Assembly (NCBI GenBank): GCA_024114885.1
Contig: CP099425.1
Span: 372,001 to 436,000 of the forward strand
DNA: 64,000 bases
From: Septoria linicola
Lineage: Eukaryota; Ascomycota; Dothideomycetes; Mycosphaerellales; Mycosphaerellaceae
Direction: 5' to 3'
Made by a program: the position numbers and the translations under genes. The notes under the pieces are model-generated. The model saw nothing but the letters and a program-made list of their open reading frames with translations, made no database searches and had not been told where the DNA came from. This document shows, one piece after another, positions 34,406-47,071 of the stretch. The first letter of the stretch is position 1. The number at the start of each line of letters is the position of its first letter.

Positions 34406-36722
34406 CTATAACTCATCCTTCCCATCCTTCCCATCCTTCCCCTGATCCTCTGTAGTCTCAGTCGACTTCTTACCAGTCTTCTCCTTCCCACTTGCTTCAC
34501 CATCAGTATTCTTACCAGCACCTATTCCGTTCCCCTCCATCTCCCTCTTCGTCAGATCCTCCGCATTCTTCTCGTCCTTGTTCTCCGGCACAATCTCATC
34601 TTCGGGATGCAGCGTTGCGTGTCCATCGCCATCTCCTATCGGTGGAGCATCGCCAACACGTTCATCATCCTCGTCAGGGTAGATTTTGACTTTCTCGGCG
34701 TACTCGAGAATGTTGGAGACGATGTTGTCTTGGATGAAATGGCCTTTGCCTCCAGCGACGCGTAGGATGAGGTCGTTGAGGGAGGATCGGCCGAGGATGT
34801 CAACGTGGTCTGCAGTGTTCGGTCCTCCTCGGGGATTGAATCGATCTGGCTCGTGAGGCATCTCATAAGCCACAACGGGTATGTTTGCAGGGTTATAGCG
34901 CTTGATCTTCCAGCCTTTGTTGCACATGTAGCCTGTGCTGAGGATGTTGACAGTACCGTCGCCTTCACCCATGACCACACCGTGGTCGATGAGACCGTCG
35001 GGCGTGGTCACTGTGGAGTCTGTAAAAGTCGTGTCAGTAGCTATTGCATATAGTCAGATTGTTGGGACCTACCGATCATGACTGCTGTATCATTTTTAAT
35101 GTCCTTCTCTTCACGATAGTAGTATGCTCTCTCTGTTGGCTTTCCTATGCCGTAGAAGCAGAAGATCTTCATATCGGGTGCATATGGCAGTCTGGTCTCA
35201 AGTGGGTTCATCCATTTCGCAGGGATCATGAGATTGTCCTTGACCTCTTTCCGGCTATGCGCCACACCACGACTGTAGCTGCTCTGGATCTGGTCAACGT
35301 ACCATTGCTCGGTGTTCTTGAAGAGGTAGTCAATCGCTTTTGGTACCGACATGTTGCCAGGTGTCAAAGTATTATTGATCTCCTTGAAACTCAGGAACTT
35401 TCCAAAAGTGGTAGTCTGATTCCATGCATCGTCTGGCGCACCATTCTCGTCACCCCAGACAGCGGTGCCTCCAATTGGCAGCATAGAGGAGATACCAGGC
35501 ATAGCGCGGAAGATCTCGGCACGTTCGTTGCGCGATAAGAACTTTTCGAGGCCATATACAGCAAAAGCATTCAATTGCACCGTGTCGCGCATCTCACCAC
35601 TGAGTACAGCGGGCACGTCCTTCAGTGCCCCAAGCATGCAGCCAGAGATGTTGATCCAAGACTCAATGTGATCATTCACCCAGGAGTCTCCTCCATTGCC
35701 ATATCCTTCGGCTTCGACCCAGCGGAAGAAGTAAAAGAGGACTTGTGAACCCATGGAGTGTGACAGTAGTACGGCTTTCTCGCCAGAAACATGCTTCGCG
35801 ATCTCGATGTGGTTCTTCAGACGAGTGAAGTACTGATCGCGGATCTCATAGTTCAGATAACTCATGCGCCAATCGTACGCAGCAGTGAAGGCATTCGTCG
35901 GGTCATAGCCGATGGTGGCCAGATTCTCCAGGATCTTGTTCCAAATCCAGTAGCCAGTGATGAAGAAGTCAGCTGCATCGAAGCCTTGTGCGGCTCTTAG
36001 CTTGACACCAGGTGGATCCAGACCAGTCTTCTTGTCGAGCATAATATGCTTCTTCCAGCTGGGCTTGTCCAGGACGAGGGCTCTCATCATGCTCCATGAG
36101 CCCCATAGCCTCTTTCTGAAATACTGTCTTGACCAGTCTTCAGTACCCCAGCTCTCAAGGCCTGTAGATATCACACCTGGAATCATGATCACGGGGTACT
36201 TAGCACGAATACCCTCATTTCGGGCATGAAGCCCAATAGCGAACGAATCGTAATCAACAGCCTGCTTTTCTCGAGACTATATAGATATACCTTTGTCAAC
36301 TGATCAGCTCTAAGAAAACACAACGCGGAACATGAGAAGTCATCGCTTACCTGCAAATCCTGAACATCCCGAATCAAGCCTGTTGGTAGAACATCCATCA
36401 GACTATCCAAGTTAACATCCTCCAAACCGGCCATAGCGACTAGCTGATCTAATGCGCCATCTCTGCTTGCAAAGAAGCCTGCTGCAAACAATCCACCCAG
36501 TATTCCCAGCCCAAAGACCCAGAAGTTCCTCCTCTTCTTCCCCTTCCCGCTCTTGACCGCGGCCTTGAGCTCATCGAACTTCTCAGTCGTCAGCACGCGG
36601 TATGCGCCGGGTCGCTTCAAAGCTTCATGTGGTGCTGGCCCAGGACTTGAATCGCGAGAGGCAGGCGGCGTGTCATCACTGCTGCCGCCAACACCAAAGA
36701 TGCGCCGTGCAAGAGACGACAT
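34406..36722 (-). CDS. LRO1: phospholipid:diacylglycerol acyltransferase (PDAT)
   Basis: The enzyme makes triacylglycerol by moving an acyl chain from a phospholipid to diacylglycerol. Exons 36351-36722, 35073-36261 and 34406-35019 give 724 residues. The N-terminal cytosolic stretch ends in a basic patch (GKGKKRR), then one membrane helix (FWVFGLGILGGLFAAGFF). The luminal LCAT-like domain starts VIMIPGVISTGLESWG. The catalytic serine lies in LLSHSMGSQVLFYFF and the C-terminal part has YMCNKGWK. The protein ends GKDGKDEL, a KDEL-type ER retrieval signal after a long E/K/D-rich tail, unlike yeast Lro1 as I remember it. Confidence 0.94.
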
Positions 36723-37032
36723 TTCGTTGAGCAGAATGTTGGCAGAACAAAGGGCACGACCACACGACAGCACTTTAACATTTTGTCGCGAAACTCTATC
36801 CAAACACAAACGACGTCAACACAACCAGAACCGGAGTATCGGTGAAAGAGCTTCCGGTGTTCCTTCTTCACATGCAAATGCGAAAGGAGGACTTGCATAT
36901 GCCACTTTGAGACATCTTGACTTCTCGCAGTCATTGGACAGAGTGGTAATTCGTACCTCGTCTTCACATGAAAGTGCAGACGCATGACTTTTTCGATGCT
37001 CCGCCCGGTCTCACCCTGACGCCTTCACCTCA
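36723..37032. other. divergent promoter region of PDAT and NAA30
   Basis: 310 bases shared by two divergent genes; no recognisable element or coding frame. Confidence 0.5.
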
Positions 37033-37869
37033 ATGAGCACCTCAACAGAGGCTGCCGACAAGACCACAAGCTCAAGCACAAAGACCACCGACGATGTCCG
37101 ATACATCTGTTATGGCGAGGAGAAAGAGTCTCAATGGCTTCCTGCAATCAAGCAGCTGATCTCGAAAGACTTGTCTGAGCCATATAGCATCTATGTCTAC
37201 AGATATTTCTTGTATCAGTGGGGCAATTTGTGCTTCATGGTATGCTAATATGTACAACTTGATGCCGTTCACAATCCGTGCTAAACACATGTATCAGGCT
37301 CTCAACCCACAAGACGAGCTAGTCGGAGTCATAGTCTGCAAGCTCGAACCACATCGAGGCGGCCCAATGCGAGGCTACATCGCCATGCTCGCCACTCGTG
37401 AAGACCAACGAGGCAAAGGTATCGCAGGCAAGCTTGTGCGAATGGCATGTGACGAGATGATAGCACAAGATGCCGATGAAGTAAGTCTTCCTTCCCACTA
37501 TTGAGCATCTCCTGGGGGCATAAGCACTAATGCTGCATCAAGATCGCGCTCGAAACAGAAATCGACAATATCCCATCTCTGCGAATCTACGAGAAACTGG
37601 GCTTCATTCGAAGTAAACGCCTGCATCGATATTATCTCAATGGCAACACGGCGTACAGATTGCTGTTGTACCTGAAGCCCGGTATACCGTACAAGCCGAC
37701 ATTTCCGCCCGACTACCCGCCGCTGGATCCAGGAGAATCGACGTACCACAATCCGGACGATCCACGAGCGGCATTACTGCATGAGGATTTGATTGAGAGG
37801 CAGGCGGCACAGATGTCGATTGAGGATGTTCATGGCGAGAGGCATGATATTAGAGGGAGTGGTACGTAA
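37033..37869 (+). CDS. NAA30: N-alpha-acetyltransferase NatC catalytic subunit
   Basis: Three exons (37033-37239, 37298-37480, 37543-37869) give 238 residues. The GNAT fold is visible: EPYSIYVYRYFLYQW at the substrate site, then GVIVCKLEPH, RGYIAMLATRE, and the acetyl-CoA loop EDQRGKGIAGKLV. After it come LETEIDNIPSLRIYEKLGF and YYLNGNTAYRLLLYLK, diagnostic of Mak3/NAA30. It acetylates the N-terminus of nascent proteins with Met-hydrophobic starts on the ribosome. The C-terminal 70 residues are P/D/E-rich and specific to fungi. Confidence 0.93.
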
Positions 37870-38142
37870 GCAGACTTTTAGATATGCTGGCCAGTCAACA
37901 GATGATTGATGAACACTAGCGTTCGATGGCGTGATAGACTTCTGAAGATGGACTGTCGCCAAAGACATCAGCGGCCGAGCTCAGTCAGCCAAGCTATCTG
38001 AGCCGATGCTTCCACTAGCCATTTCCGAACAGCATTCCAGCCTGTACAACAGCAGTCCTCAGTCCATGATCACCAATGTCGAAGCTTCCAGTAGCACTAC
38101 TGCCAGCACAGACTTGGCATGCCCTGTTTAAATGCAGCCGCC

Positions 38143-40372
38143 TCAATCATCAAGCTCATATTGGATCTCCTCACCAGCATCGTGCTGATACTCATCATCC
38201 TCGATTCGCATTCTTCGCGTCCAGCTCCACTTCGGACGAGACGGACCAGGAGTCGGCATTGCTTCACGCTCATCTTCTGACTCCACCATACGGTCCTGCC
38301 CGTCATCATCTTCACTCTCGTTGTCCTCAACCATGTCCGTGATGGCTGAGCCTAGTAATGGCTGCCGAGCGTTGCCGCCCAACAAACGTGCCACATTGTT
38401 CTCGTGAGTGAACAGCCTGACCTTCCACGCATCGAGTTCGTCAGACACGATCTTCGCCGGGAACTCAAGTCCGATCAGCCGGGCCTTCCTTTGCATAGCG
38501 GCCATGAGCTCCACTTTGTGGCGGGCGTTGAAGTCGCCCTGAGACCAGCGGATGCCGTCCAAGAATGCCAATTTCAGAGACTGCTGCTTCTCAGGCTCCA
38601 TCCAGTGATCACCAGCAAGTGCTCGTGCAAAGTCGCTAGCAAGTTTTCTCCACGCTCGTGGTTCTTGGAAGATGACACTCAGATGCCAGCCGCGAACTAC
38701 ATCGGCCACTATGTGAGATAGGTGTTGGACAGGCGACTTCGATGTGAGCCCTAGAAAGCGCGTTAGTCTTGCGATGCCAGCTGCTGTTGTGCTGTCCAGT
38801 CGTATTCCGTGTGACTTAAATTCTGCCTCTTTCTTGCCCAGTGCAGCATGACTTCGGAGCACATCAAATCGCAGTATGTTACCGATGACTGGCTGCAGTT
38901 GAGGGAGTCGCAGTAGATCGGTGACCTTGACAGTTGTGATGATAGCCTCCCTTGGGATTGAGCCCCAAACCAAGAACTCGTAATTGCCGCAATATCGAAA
39001 GGCGCCGTTGCGGAATTCAGCACTTTTATCTGCGATCTCACGATGGAAAGGTCTGGTATGAATTAGCATGATCCTGCTTCAGTAGGTGTTCGCAGACACT
39101 ACTCACGGCGCCCAGAAGATGGCTCGCTGCCCAATGACTGCTGGGTCAAGTAATGCGATCCGGCCATTGCTGACACCACGTTTGGCTTCTTTAATGGCTA
39201 ACTGCACGATCCATAGCAATTTGTTGCAAGTGGAGATGAAGGGCGTCTCCTGCGTGCGACGATCCATGCTGGGAAGGATGTCAGAACCACGACTGTACGC
39301 ATGCTGTGCTAAGTACTTACTGATTGAGGACATCCTTCATATCCAGGTCTACGCTCTTTGGCGGAAGAGGTGGCGGAAGGCTTTGAAAGTATTTGCGCGC
39401 CATGAAACCGTCCTCGCCATTGTGATCCCTCGGATTCTGTTCCTCGTAATATCTGACTTTGGTTAGTCGCATGTCTTCAACTCACTGCCTCATCGTGGGG
39501 CCGTACCGGAAGAGCAACCATGGCAAAGGTGGCTGAGCAATATCGTGAGGCACTGGGACAAGGCTCTGTCCGAGGATGTTCCTTCGTTTGTCGGACACTA
39601 CAACATTCGTGCCATCGCCTCTGGTGTGTATATACTTGCCCTTTGGTGTATTTGATTGCTGGGGTGGCGTCACCGGCTTGTACTTTGCATGCCTGCGTGC
39701 AGTCTCTCCACGGTTGGGACTTTCGAGAAGCGGTTGATAGACACGTTCTACAACACGGGTACGCTTTCGATCTGGCGTGAGGCTGGGGACTGCTGGTTCG
39801 TGCTCAAGGTCGGAGTCACCGTCAACGGCAATTCGGCGTTTTGTGGGCGAAGGCGTCTGTGGCATGGGAGCAGGAGTGGTGACATCCTCGGGTCTCGGCC
39901 TGACAGAAGCGCGCAGAGGTGTGTGCATCACTCGTGCCACCTTAATGTTGTCGCCTTGTGGCAATATCCTTGGCTTCTCTTGCCCTGCCGAGCGTGAGCT
40001 CGAACCTGGCGCCTTACGTGGTCGCGAGTCTGTGGCATGCTGGACTGCCTGTCGAATCTGAGCTCGCACTGCTTCGCGCACGTCGGCCTCTGCTTGTGTC
40101 GTTGGAGGCGCCATTATTATCGGCCAATACTTGTACTTCTCCGGGTATTTTCGCATGTCGTACTGAATTTTCAGTACCTCAATGCGGGTCCCTTCTGGCA
40201 GGCCATATTGAGATAGTTCTGCTGCGAAAATAGTATTGAAGATTGTTGCCCTTTGCTTTCCTTGAAGCTCGAACTCCGAAATAATCAGGTGCAATGCGAC
40301 ACGCATCTCGTGCGTCCAATTGATCCTCGGTCCTCTCTTGACAAGCTTCTTCTTCGTATTCGCGGCCGTCAT
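38143..40372 (-). CDS. DUF7587-like protein with N-terminal SANT-like region, possible ADP-ribosyltransferase fold
   Basis: Four exons (39507-40372, 39321-39452, 39107-39268, 38143-39052) give 689 residues; an in-frame ATG at 40513 would add 47. The N-terminus (RINWTHEMRVALHLIISEF, ATIFNTIFAAEL) resembles fungal Myb/SANT-like helices. A long disordered stretch follows. Next is a domain starting LPWLLFRYYEEQN, with TPFISTCNKLL and NYEFLVWGSIPREAI, and then a helical C-terminus and an acidic tail. I relate the domain to DUF7587 from memory. The spacing of R, S-T and E resembles the cholera-type R-S-E ADP-ribosyltransferase pattern, but that is inference. Expected location is nuclear or cytosolic. 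Confidence 0.65.
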
Positions 40373-41046
40373 ATTGAGTGATTTCCGCGGCGGTGATGAT
40401 GGATCCAGCAATGTCGATCTTCCGGGCGAAATGGGCGTGCAAGAAATTTGTCCAACGGGAAAGGTGAAGCTCAATGTCAGTTTTTCACCTTCCCGATGAC
40501 TGGTCGGTCTCATCAATTAGTGCTGTGTTAGCCTTTCTAGTGTTACAGGGTTGATATGCAGGTACTTGGTGAAGCTCATGATAAAGCGCAACGGCCACCG
40601 CCACCAGCTGCTGGCGACGACATGCATCGGAGTCATGTCAATCATATCGTCGCTCGTAGGATACCTGTCACACGCTGTTGCGACGGGGTGCATGATCTCC
40701 GCGCGAGTCCCGGTCACTGGGAGCAGTGAGGTGTGGTAGCTTTCGAAGCCTGTCGTGGAAGCTACCCATGCCTCATCGTGGTCGTTCCTTCCTACCCAGT
40801 CTGCGCAGTAAAAGTTTGTCGGTCTCATATTAGCACTCTGGAAAACCGCAGATTCATATGGGGAGCGACCTTTTGCGACCAAAAGGCCGACAAGCTGGCT
40901 TTTCTTCCCAATGGGACGTCGCTATTTCGCGTCTATTCTCAGCACCTACTGAATGGTATATCGTACTCCTTTCGTCTAGAATCTGTTTATGCCAGTCCCA
41001 TAGTCTTCGCCCCCAATGCATGCATAATAGTCACCGTTGACACTTT
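40373..41046. other. intergenic with uncertain open frame
   Basis: A minus-strand frame of about 120 codons (40517-40882) sits directly upstream in the same frame as the 40513 ATG, separated by one stop. It could be a 5' exon remnant or chance; CACTAATTGATGAG before the ATG could be the end of an intron. No domain was recognised. Confidence 0.35.
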
Positions 41047-42855
41047 TTACCTGGAGCTGACAATGTTCTGCTGTGCGTTCTTGACCTTCAATCCCTGTGC
41101 GCCATCCACCAGTCGTCGTTCCTTGTTCTGGCGGGTGTTGACGAAATCTGGGTAGTTGAGCGTAAGCTCGACGGCGCCGTTGACGATGTTGTCAGCAGCC
41201 TCGACACCGAGCATGAAAGAGTGGTCCTGGTTGCCGACCTCGTATCTCCAGCTACCGAAGCGTCCACGCGACCAGATGTCGAGCTCCTGGAGCTTAGGCA
41301 GAAGCTGTGTGAGAACACCCTCACGCTCGAGCGATGGGGTTGGGTATCCGTGGTCGAAACGGCGGTGGTACGTGGAGACGATCTCGTCGTCTGGCTTCAA
41401 CATCTCGGTGTTTACCAGTCCCTGGATACAGTCTGCAAGCATGGTCTCCTGGTTCACTGGCTTCTTGCTCGACTCAGAAACCTCCAACATGATGCTCCAG
41501 TAAGGACCTTCACGCTCAGATGTGTCGCTTGGCTTGCTGCCATCTCCCAATTGCTGGGTCGCAAGCTTCTTCGATGCTTGAGGCTGGTTGTTTGGCGAGT
41601 AGTTCGAGAAGATCGTGGCGCGGTAGAATGGGCAGTTGTCCTCTGGGAAGTACAACCAGCACTTGTCACCAATGCGCTCTGGGCGCACACCACGAACACC
41701 GACGCCAATGACGTGAGTGGTGGAGTAGAACAATCCCTTGCTCAGGCTGATGAGCTCCTCGTTCCTCATCGACTCGACGAGGTGGTCAACAGACATGGTC
41801 GAGATGAGCTTTTGGTAGTTGACAGTTGTGCCATCGCCGAGCAGGACACGCTTGTTCTCAGCATCCACAAGCTGAACTTCGCCATTCTTGCCGAAGATGG
41901 TCTTCTCCTTGGGCAGGGTGTCGGCAACCTTGATCCAGATGTTACCAGTACCACCGTGGGCAGGGAAGCGGAATGTGGCGTTAGGACCCCAGTTTCCTGC
42001 GGTCTTGTTCAAGATCACGTTGGTAGTGATCAGCTTGAGGTTTGGTGCAGCTACACGCTCACCAAGCCACGAGCATTGCATCTATGTAAATGTCAGTGTC
42101 CTATTCTATGCCCCACTAGATGCCAGTTTGAGGCATAGCACTTACGTCTGTGGTTGGCACAGCCCACACCTTGTAGTTGTATGGTCTCATGAAGATGTCC
42201 GCAATGCCTGATCCCATTGTGCGCAGAATCCATTCGTCAAAGTTCTTTGGCTTGTCCTTTGCAACTCTTGACTCGACAGTGGCATCGATCAGGCCCTCCA
42301 TGGCCTTGACTTGATCCTCCTTTGGCAGAGCCGAGAGGTTGTTCTGGAATGGGTATGCCACCCAGACGCCCTTGTAGCGCACATAGGAGATACGCTGGTG
42401 TGTGTACCAGTCCTCATCGTTTGGCAGCGCCTCGTTGATGCAGTCGTCGAAGTACTTGTAGTGCGAGAAGATAACGTGACCGCCGACATCGTAAAGCTGG
42501 GCAAGTTAGCAGCCGTATCGAGGAGGCGAGGGTTCGACCTACAAAGCCCTCTGGCGTGACATCTGTGGATGCGAGACCGCCAGCAGTCTCGTTGCTGTCG
42601 ACAATCAACCACGATGGGCCATCCTGTACCAGTCAGTACCATTGCGCTGCTGCATCCCGCTATTTTGCGCCTCACAATCTGCTGAAGGCGCTTTGCGGCA
42701 CCGAGTCCAGTTGGTCCAGCGCCGATGACAAGCACGTCGACATCGCTATGGTCACGGTCAGAAACGTTGATCCCTACGGCGCCAGACTCTAAGCGAGCGA
42801 CTCACACTTCTTTGCCATTGGCCTTGCTGATCTGCCTCTTGTGCGTTTGTGCCAT
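41047..42855 (-). CDS. glfA: UDP-galactopyranose mutase
   Basis: This flavoenzyme converts UDP-galactopyranose to UDP-galactofuranose, the donor for galactofuranose in the fungal cell wall. Five exons (42806-42855, 42676-42745, 42543-42623, 42146-42496, 41047-42081) give 528 residues, near the size of Aspergillus enzymes. The FAD Rossmann motif is VDVLVIGAGPTGLGAAKRL. It is followed by GGLASTDVTPEGF, LYDVGGHVIFSHYKYF (the active-site histidine loop), RPYNYKVWAVP, RFPAHGGTGNIW and, near the end, GRFGSWRYEVGNQDHSFM. It is transcribed divergently from a sugar-phosphate/nucleotide-sugar transporter. Confidence 0.95.
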
Positions 42856-43936
42856 AATTGCGGTTTGAATGTCTTTGTGGACTGTGTGAGGCGTGAATCA
42901 CAACAGAAATAACAAGTCAGAGCAAGAAAGGAGAACAGCGGCAAAAAGAATGTCGTCGTCAACCTCGATCAACATCCCACCACACCGCCACCAAGGCCGA
43001 TATTTGGGCTGGCCATAGCTTGACTTTGCTTCAAGGGTCAAGGTGGATCCGGCTCTTGTTACAGACCTCGATCAGGACTGGTGCGACTCTGATACAATGC
43101 CTCCGGATTTCCGCCCACAGCCAATGGCAGATATACAGCGAGAATGTCCGCTCCTTAAACCCAGACAATGGTCGCCCACGGGTCTTCATCGCCTTGAATG
43201 GGCCGAGAGTGAAATGAACACGTCTTCGCCATTCACAAATCAGTTCACTGCACACAACAGAAGAAGAAGTGATTGCATCATGTGCATCAGGGGCCAGACG
43301 AATGGCTCAGCGCTCTGCTCGTCCGCACGTGTTCTTCCGTCGAGTTGCGCCCTGAGCGTCGGCAATCGAAGCTCAACAAGAAACGCCATGAGAGAAATCA
43401 ATGTCTTCGGTTTTGTCTTTACATCCATGAACATGCACGTATACAATGGTATATATCGAGCTGTATGAATGCGAGCGTCGTAACACACATGCTGACCGTC
43501 ATGACCGTTCCCACATTTCATTGCTAGACTGGCGAAGATCAAATTCTTGAATCTCAACAACGCGCGTTGTCGCAATCAGTCTGCTCTAATTTAGCACGTC
43601 TACTCTAGCCGAAGTCGTAGTCCCGAACTCTAACGTCTAACTAGGAGCAAGGGAGGATAGGCAGAGGCTAGTTGTACCCTTTCGCACCAGGCAAAGGACT
43701 CTTTTTGTCCATCTCACGCGGCAGAACTGCATATCACAACTGCACACCCACTCCTTCCTTCATTTCCTGTACTAGAATCGTTTCCTTATAGTAACCTTCA
43801 AATTTCACGCCACTTTCACACAGCAAACCCTACCATTGATAGCGGCGATCGCGCCTCCGAGCTAGACTTTCCGCGCAAACAGGAGATCGCGGACAGATCT
43901 TACGTCGCCTGATACACCACACATTACGACAGCACA
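42856..43936. other. divergent intergenic region of mutase and transporter
   Basis: 1.08 kb between two divergent genes. Pyrimidine-rich 5' UTR-like sequence precedes 43937. Short open frames near 43040-43570 have no support. Confidence 0.5.
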
Positions 43937-45320
43937 ATGAACGAGAAAGAAAGGCAATCAGGCGAGCAGGAGCGTCCTGAGGACGTCCTACCAACAGTCA
44001 ACCCAGATGCAGAGAAGAGCCAGCCGCCCAAGGCCAGCTTACATCCAGCATTTTACATCGCAACATGGATCTCGCTCTCGTCGAGTGTGATCATCTTCAA
44101 CAAGTGGATTCTGGACACTGCAGGCTTCAAGTTTCCAATCGTTCTTACAACATGGCATCTGGCGTTCGCGACGCTGATGACCCAGATACTGGCCCGAACA
44201 ACTGGTGTTCTGGACTCGAGGAAAAAAGTGCCAATGACTGGCAAGATCTACTTGCGCGCCATCGTCCCAATCGGGCTCATGTTCTCGCTGTCTCTGATTT
44301 GCGGTAACTTGACATACCTGTACCTCTCGGTCTCTTTCATTCAGATGCTCAAGGTGAGATGGTAACTCTAGGTTAAAGACAGCCAGCCAGCTAACATGCC
44401 CCCAGGCCACGACTCCAGTCGCCGTCCTGATCGCCTCATGGATCTTTGGTGTCGCTCCAGTCAACTTCAAGACACTCGGCAATGTTTCCTTCATCGTGAT
44501 TGGTGTGGTCATTGCTTCTTACGGCGAGATCCAGTTCAACATGACTGGTTTCCTCTACCAGGTCGGAGGTATCATCTTCGAGGCCACTCGACTTGTCATG
44601 GTCCAGCGCCTGCTGAGCAGCGCTGAGTTCAAGATGGACCCTCTGGTCTCTCTCTACTACTTTGCACCAGCTTGTGCTGTCATGAATGGTCTTACTGCGC
44701 TGGTCGTCGAGGTCCCCAGGTTGACTTTGGCCGATGTCGAGAAAGTCGGATACTTGACCCTTGTCATCAACGCTATGATCGCGTTCTTGCTGAACGTGTC
44801 TGTCGTTTTCCTGGTAGGTGGAAGATGGAGAAAAGCCAGAACTATGACTAACAAGCACCCTTGCAGATCGGCAAGACCTCGTCTCTCGTGATGACCCTTT
44901 CTGGTGTGCTCAAGGACATTCTCCTTGTGGTCGCCTCCATCATGATCTTCCGGGACCCAGTATCTGGAATCCAGGCTTTCGGATACTCGATTGCTCTCGG
45001 TGGTCTTGTCTACTACAAGCTCGGAGCTGACAAGCTCAAGGTATGCTACATGCTGCACACTCTCCGCGAGCGGACTGCTTCTAACATTCTCGCAGGAGCA
45101 CATGGGCGGCGCACAGCGCGCTTGGGCAGACTACGGTGCCAAGCACCCAGCACTTCGAAAGCTCATTGTCTTCGGCCTCGCACTCATCACGATCTTCATC
45201 CTGCTTGGCGGCATCTCCTCGAGCGGATACGCCCCAGACGGTTACGATGCAGGCACACTCGCGGGTGCAGCCTCAGACCGACTCGCTAAGGGTTGGGCTG
45301 GCAAGACGAACGGGTCATGA
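43937..45320 (+). CDS. TPT/nucleotide-sugar transporter family protein (possible UDP-Galf transporter)
   Basis: Four exons (43937-44353, 44406-44813, 44867-45040, 45096-45320) give 407 residues. There are about ten hydrophobic segments of the drug/metabolite transporter superfamily, starting ATWISLSSSVIIFNKWIL, the usual TPT opening. The signature near the end is GKTSSLVMTLSGVLKDILLV. The N-terminus is cytosolic and charged. The family exchanges nucleotide sugars or triose phosphates across Golgi or other membranes. Its divergent pairing with UDP-galactopyranose mutase suggests it carries UDP-Galf like GlfB, but the sequence alone does not show the substrate. Confidence 0.88.
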
Positions 45321-46283
45321 AGAGCGAGACACAGTCATCAGAACAGCCAAGATGAACGACCCCTAGACCGGCGAAAGAAGCAGCCAGCAGGCACACGCAT
45401 GCGAGAGTAGGGCATTGGATGTAGAGGAGGCATGCAACAACCCAGCTTCAAAAAGCAACGAGACGACGGCCCAGGCAAGGTACCTCTCTTTTTATGTTCA
45501 ACATTGGCGGGACAGGGGATAGACTACGCGATATACCAAGCGCAAGAGCAGCGCCGGCCTTTGGAAGACAGAGCGACGGAAGCTCGGATGAGAATCGTGT
45601 ATCGATAGATATGAACAAGAAGAACGATAATGCTGAAGCGTCTCACGACTCCCCTTCATGTTGCGTGATCATGCGACTGGACCGGACTCGGCTGACGTGA
45701 GTCGGTATAGAGATTGGCACTCGGGATGACAGCCCAACATCGGAGACACGAAGCTTACTGGAGTCCGAGAGCCTGGACCTGGCCCTGTTGGTCAGACACA
45801 CAACGTACCAGAACATACGAAGCGCGGCCGCAGATAATCGGCAGATCTGGACACCTGCTGCGCACAAATTTCGATACAACAGAACGCGGCTTTGATTACA
45901 AGACGAGAATAAAGTGGCTGAGATTCGACATGGTCAGGCGATACGGTCTTCAAGGTGATTCTGCAAGTACTTCAGATTGCTCTATCATTCGTAAATATCT
46001 CATACAAAACATCGCTTCAGCCACAGCAATAACCCTTTGCGCTTCGCTCATGCGTGTGCTTGAAACCCAGAAAGCAGGCGCTTGTTATCACGCTGTGTCT
46101 AGACCTTGATCACATGAAGCATTTTCCAGTACCCCATCCTGAATCTGTTGCCACGTTCTCCGCTGGCTTCGACTTCGTTCGCTTCCTCGCAGGCAGGTGA
46201 GACTTGCGCCTTCACACGGGGATATCAGCCAGCGAGTCTAAAACATTACAAGTCCCGGTCATGGTATGGAGGGAAGGTTGCCT
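45321..46283. other. convergent intergenic region
   Basis: 0.96 kb between the 3' ends of the transporter and CAP20. The open frames here (for example plus 45714-46109) lack support. Confidence 0.45.
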
Positions 46284-47071
46284 CTACTTGTTGGCCTGCT
46301 TCTTTGCCTCGTCTTTCGTCTGCTTGGCCTGATCTTTGGCCTGCTCCTTCTTCTCCTCACCAGCCTTCTGTGCTTCGCTGGCTTTCTGTTGAGCGTTCTC
46401 CTTGACCCCGTTAAGGTTTTCTTGAGCATTGCGCACATAGTCGGCCGACTTCTTCTTGCTCTCTTCGTACCTGGGGACTGTGTCAGTTGGATGTTGGATG
46501 AGCAGACTAGGAGACACTCACTTTGGTCCAAGTGTGTCGGCGAGCACTTGGAAAACATCGGCAGCAATCTTGAGGTTGACGCTGATCAATGCCATGATCG
46601 CTGTGCTAATGCCTGGGCCACGGTCGTTGTGTCTCGCAGTCTTGGTGTACTCGTCTGAAAAGCTATTAGTCACGAATGTGGCGAGCAAGATCGATCCTGC
46701 CTACCATTCCAAGTGCCAGAAATGTAGTTGTAGGGCCAGAAAGCATAGCTCTTGGCCGTGTCGACAACTGTGTTGGTGTCCTCCTTGACGATTGGGAAGT
46801 GTGTCTCGACCTTGCTTAGGCCAGAATCGGCCAGCTCATCCGCTTTTTGCACGTATGGGGCAGCGTAGCCATATGGCTTCTGCAAGTATGGCTCGACGGG
46901 CTTGCCAAAGCGGGCGTATGCACCGTCTGCAAGCTCGAGCGACTTCTTTCCATAAGGGCTGGTCTTGTATGTCTCAATGCCATCGTGGACGGCAGGGTAG
47001 GAGGTCAAGTGTGACAAGAACTTGGACTGTGACTTGTCGCCGTTGGTGAGAGTCTCGGTAGCGTGAGGCAT
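46284..47071 (-). CDS. CAP20: CAP20/perilipin-like lipid droplet protein
   Basis: Three exons (46705-47071, 46522-46654, 46284-46470) give 228 residues. The start MPHATETLTNGD, then FLSHLTSYPAVHDGIETYK, PYGKKSLELADGAYARF and HFPIVKEDTNTVVDTAKSY, is the perilipin (CAP20/MPL1) pattern. A hydrophobic stretch follows in exon 2 (ISTAIMALISVNLKIAADVF). The tail is a K/E/A/Q-rich amphipathic helix. Family members coat lipid droplets and, in Colletotrichum and Metarhizium, affect appressorium turgor and virulence. That role here is inference. Confidence 0.88.

Noticed and set aside
40517..40882. Minus-strand frame of about 120 codons upstream of the DUF7587-like gene
   Set aside because: No domain or splice evidence; kept only as a note in the intergenic entry.
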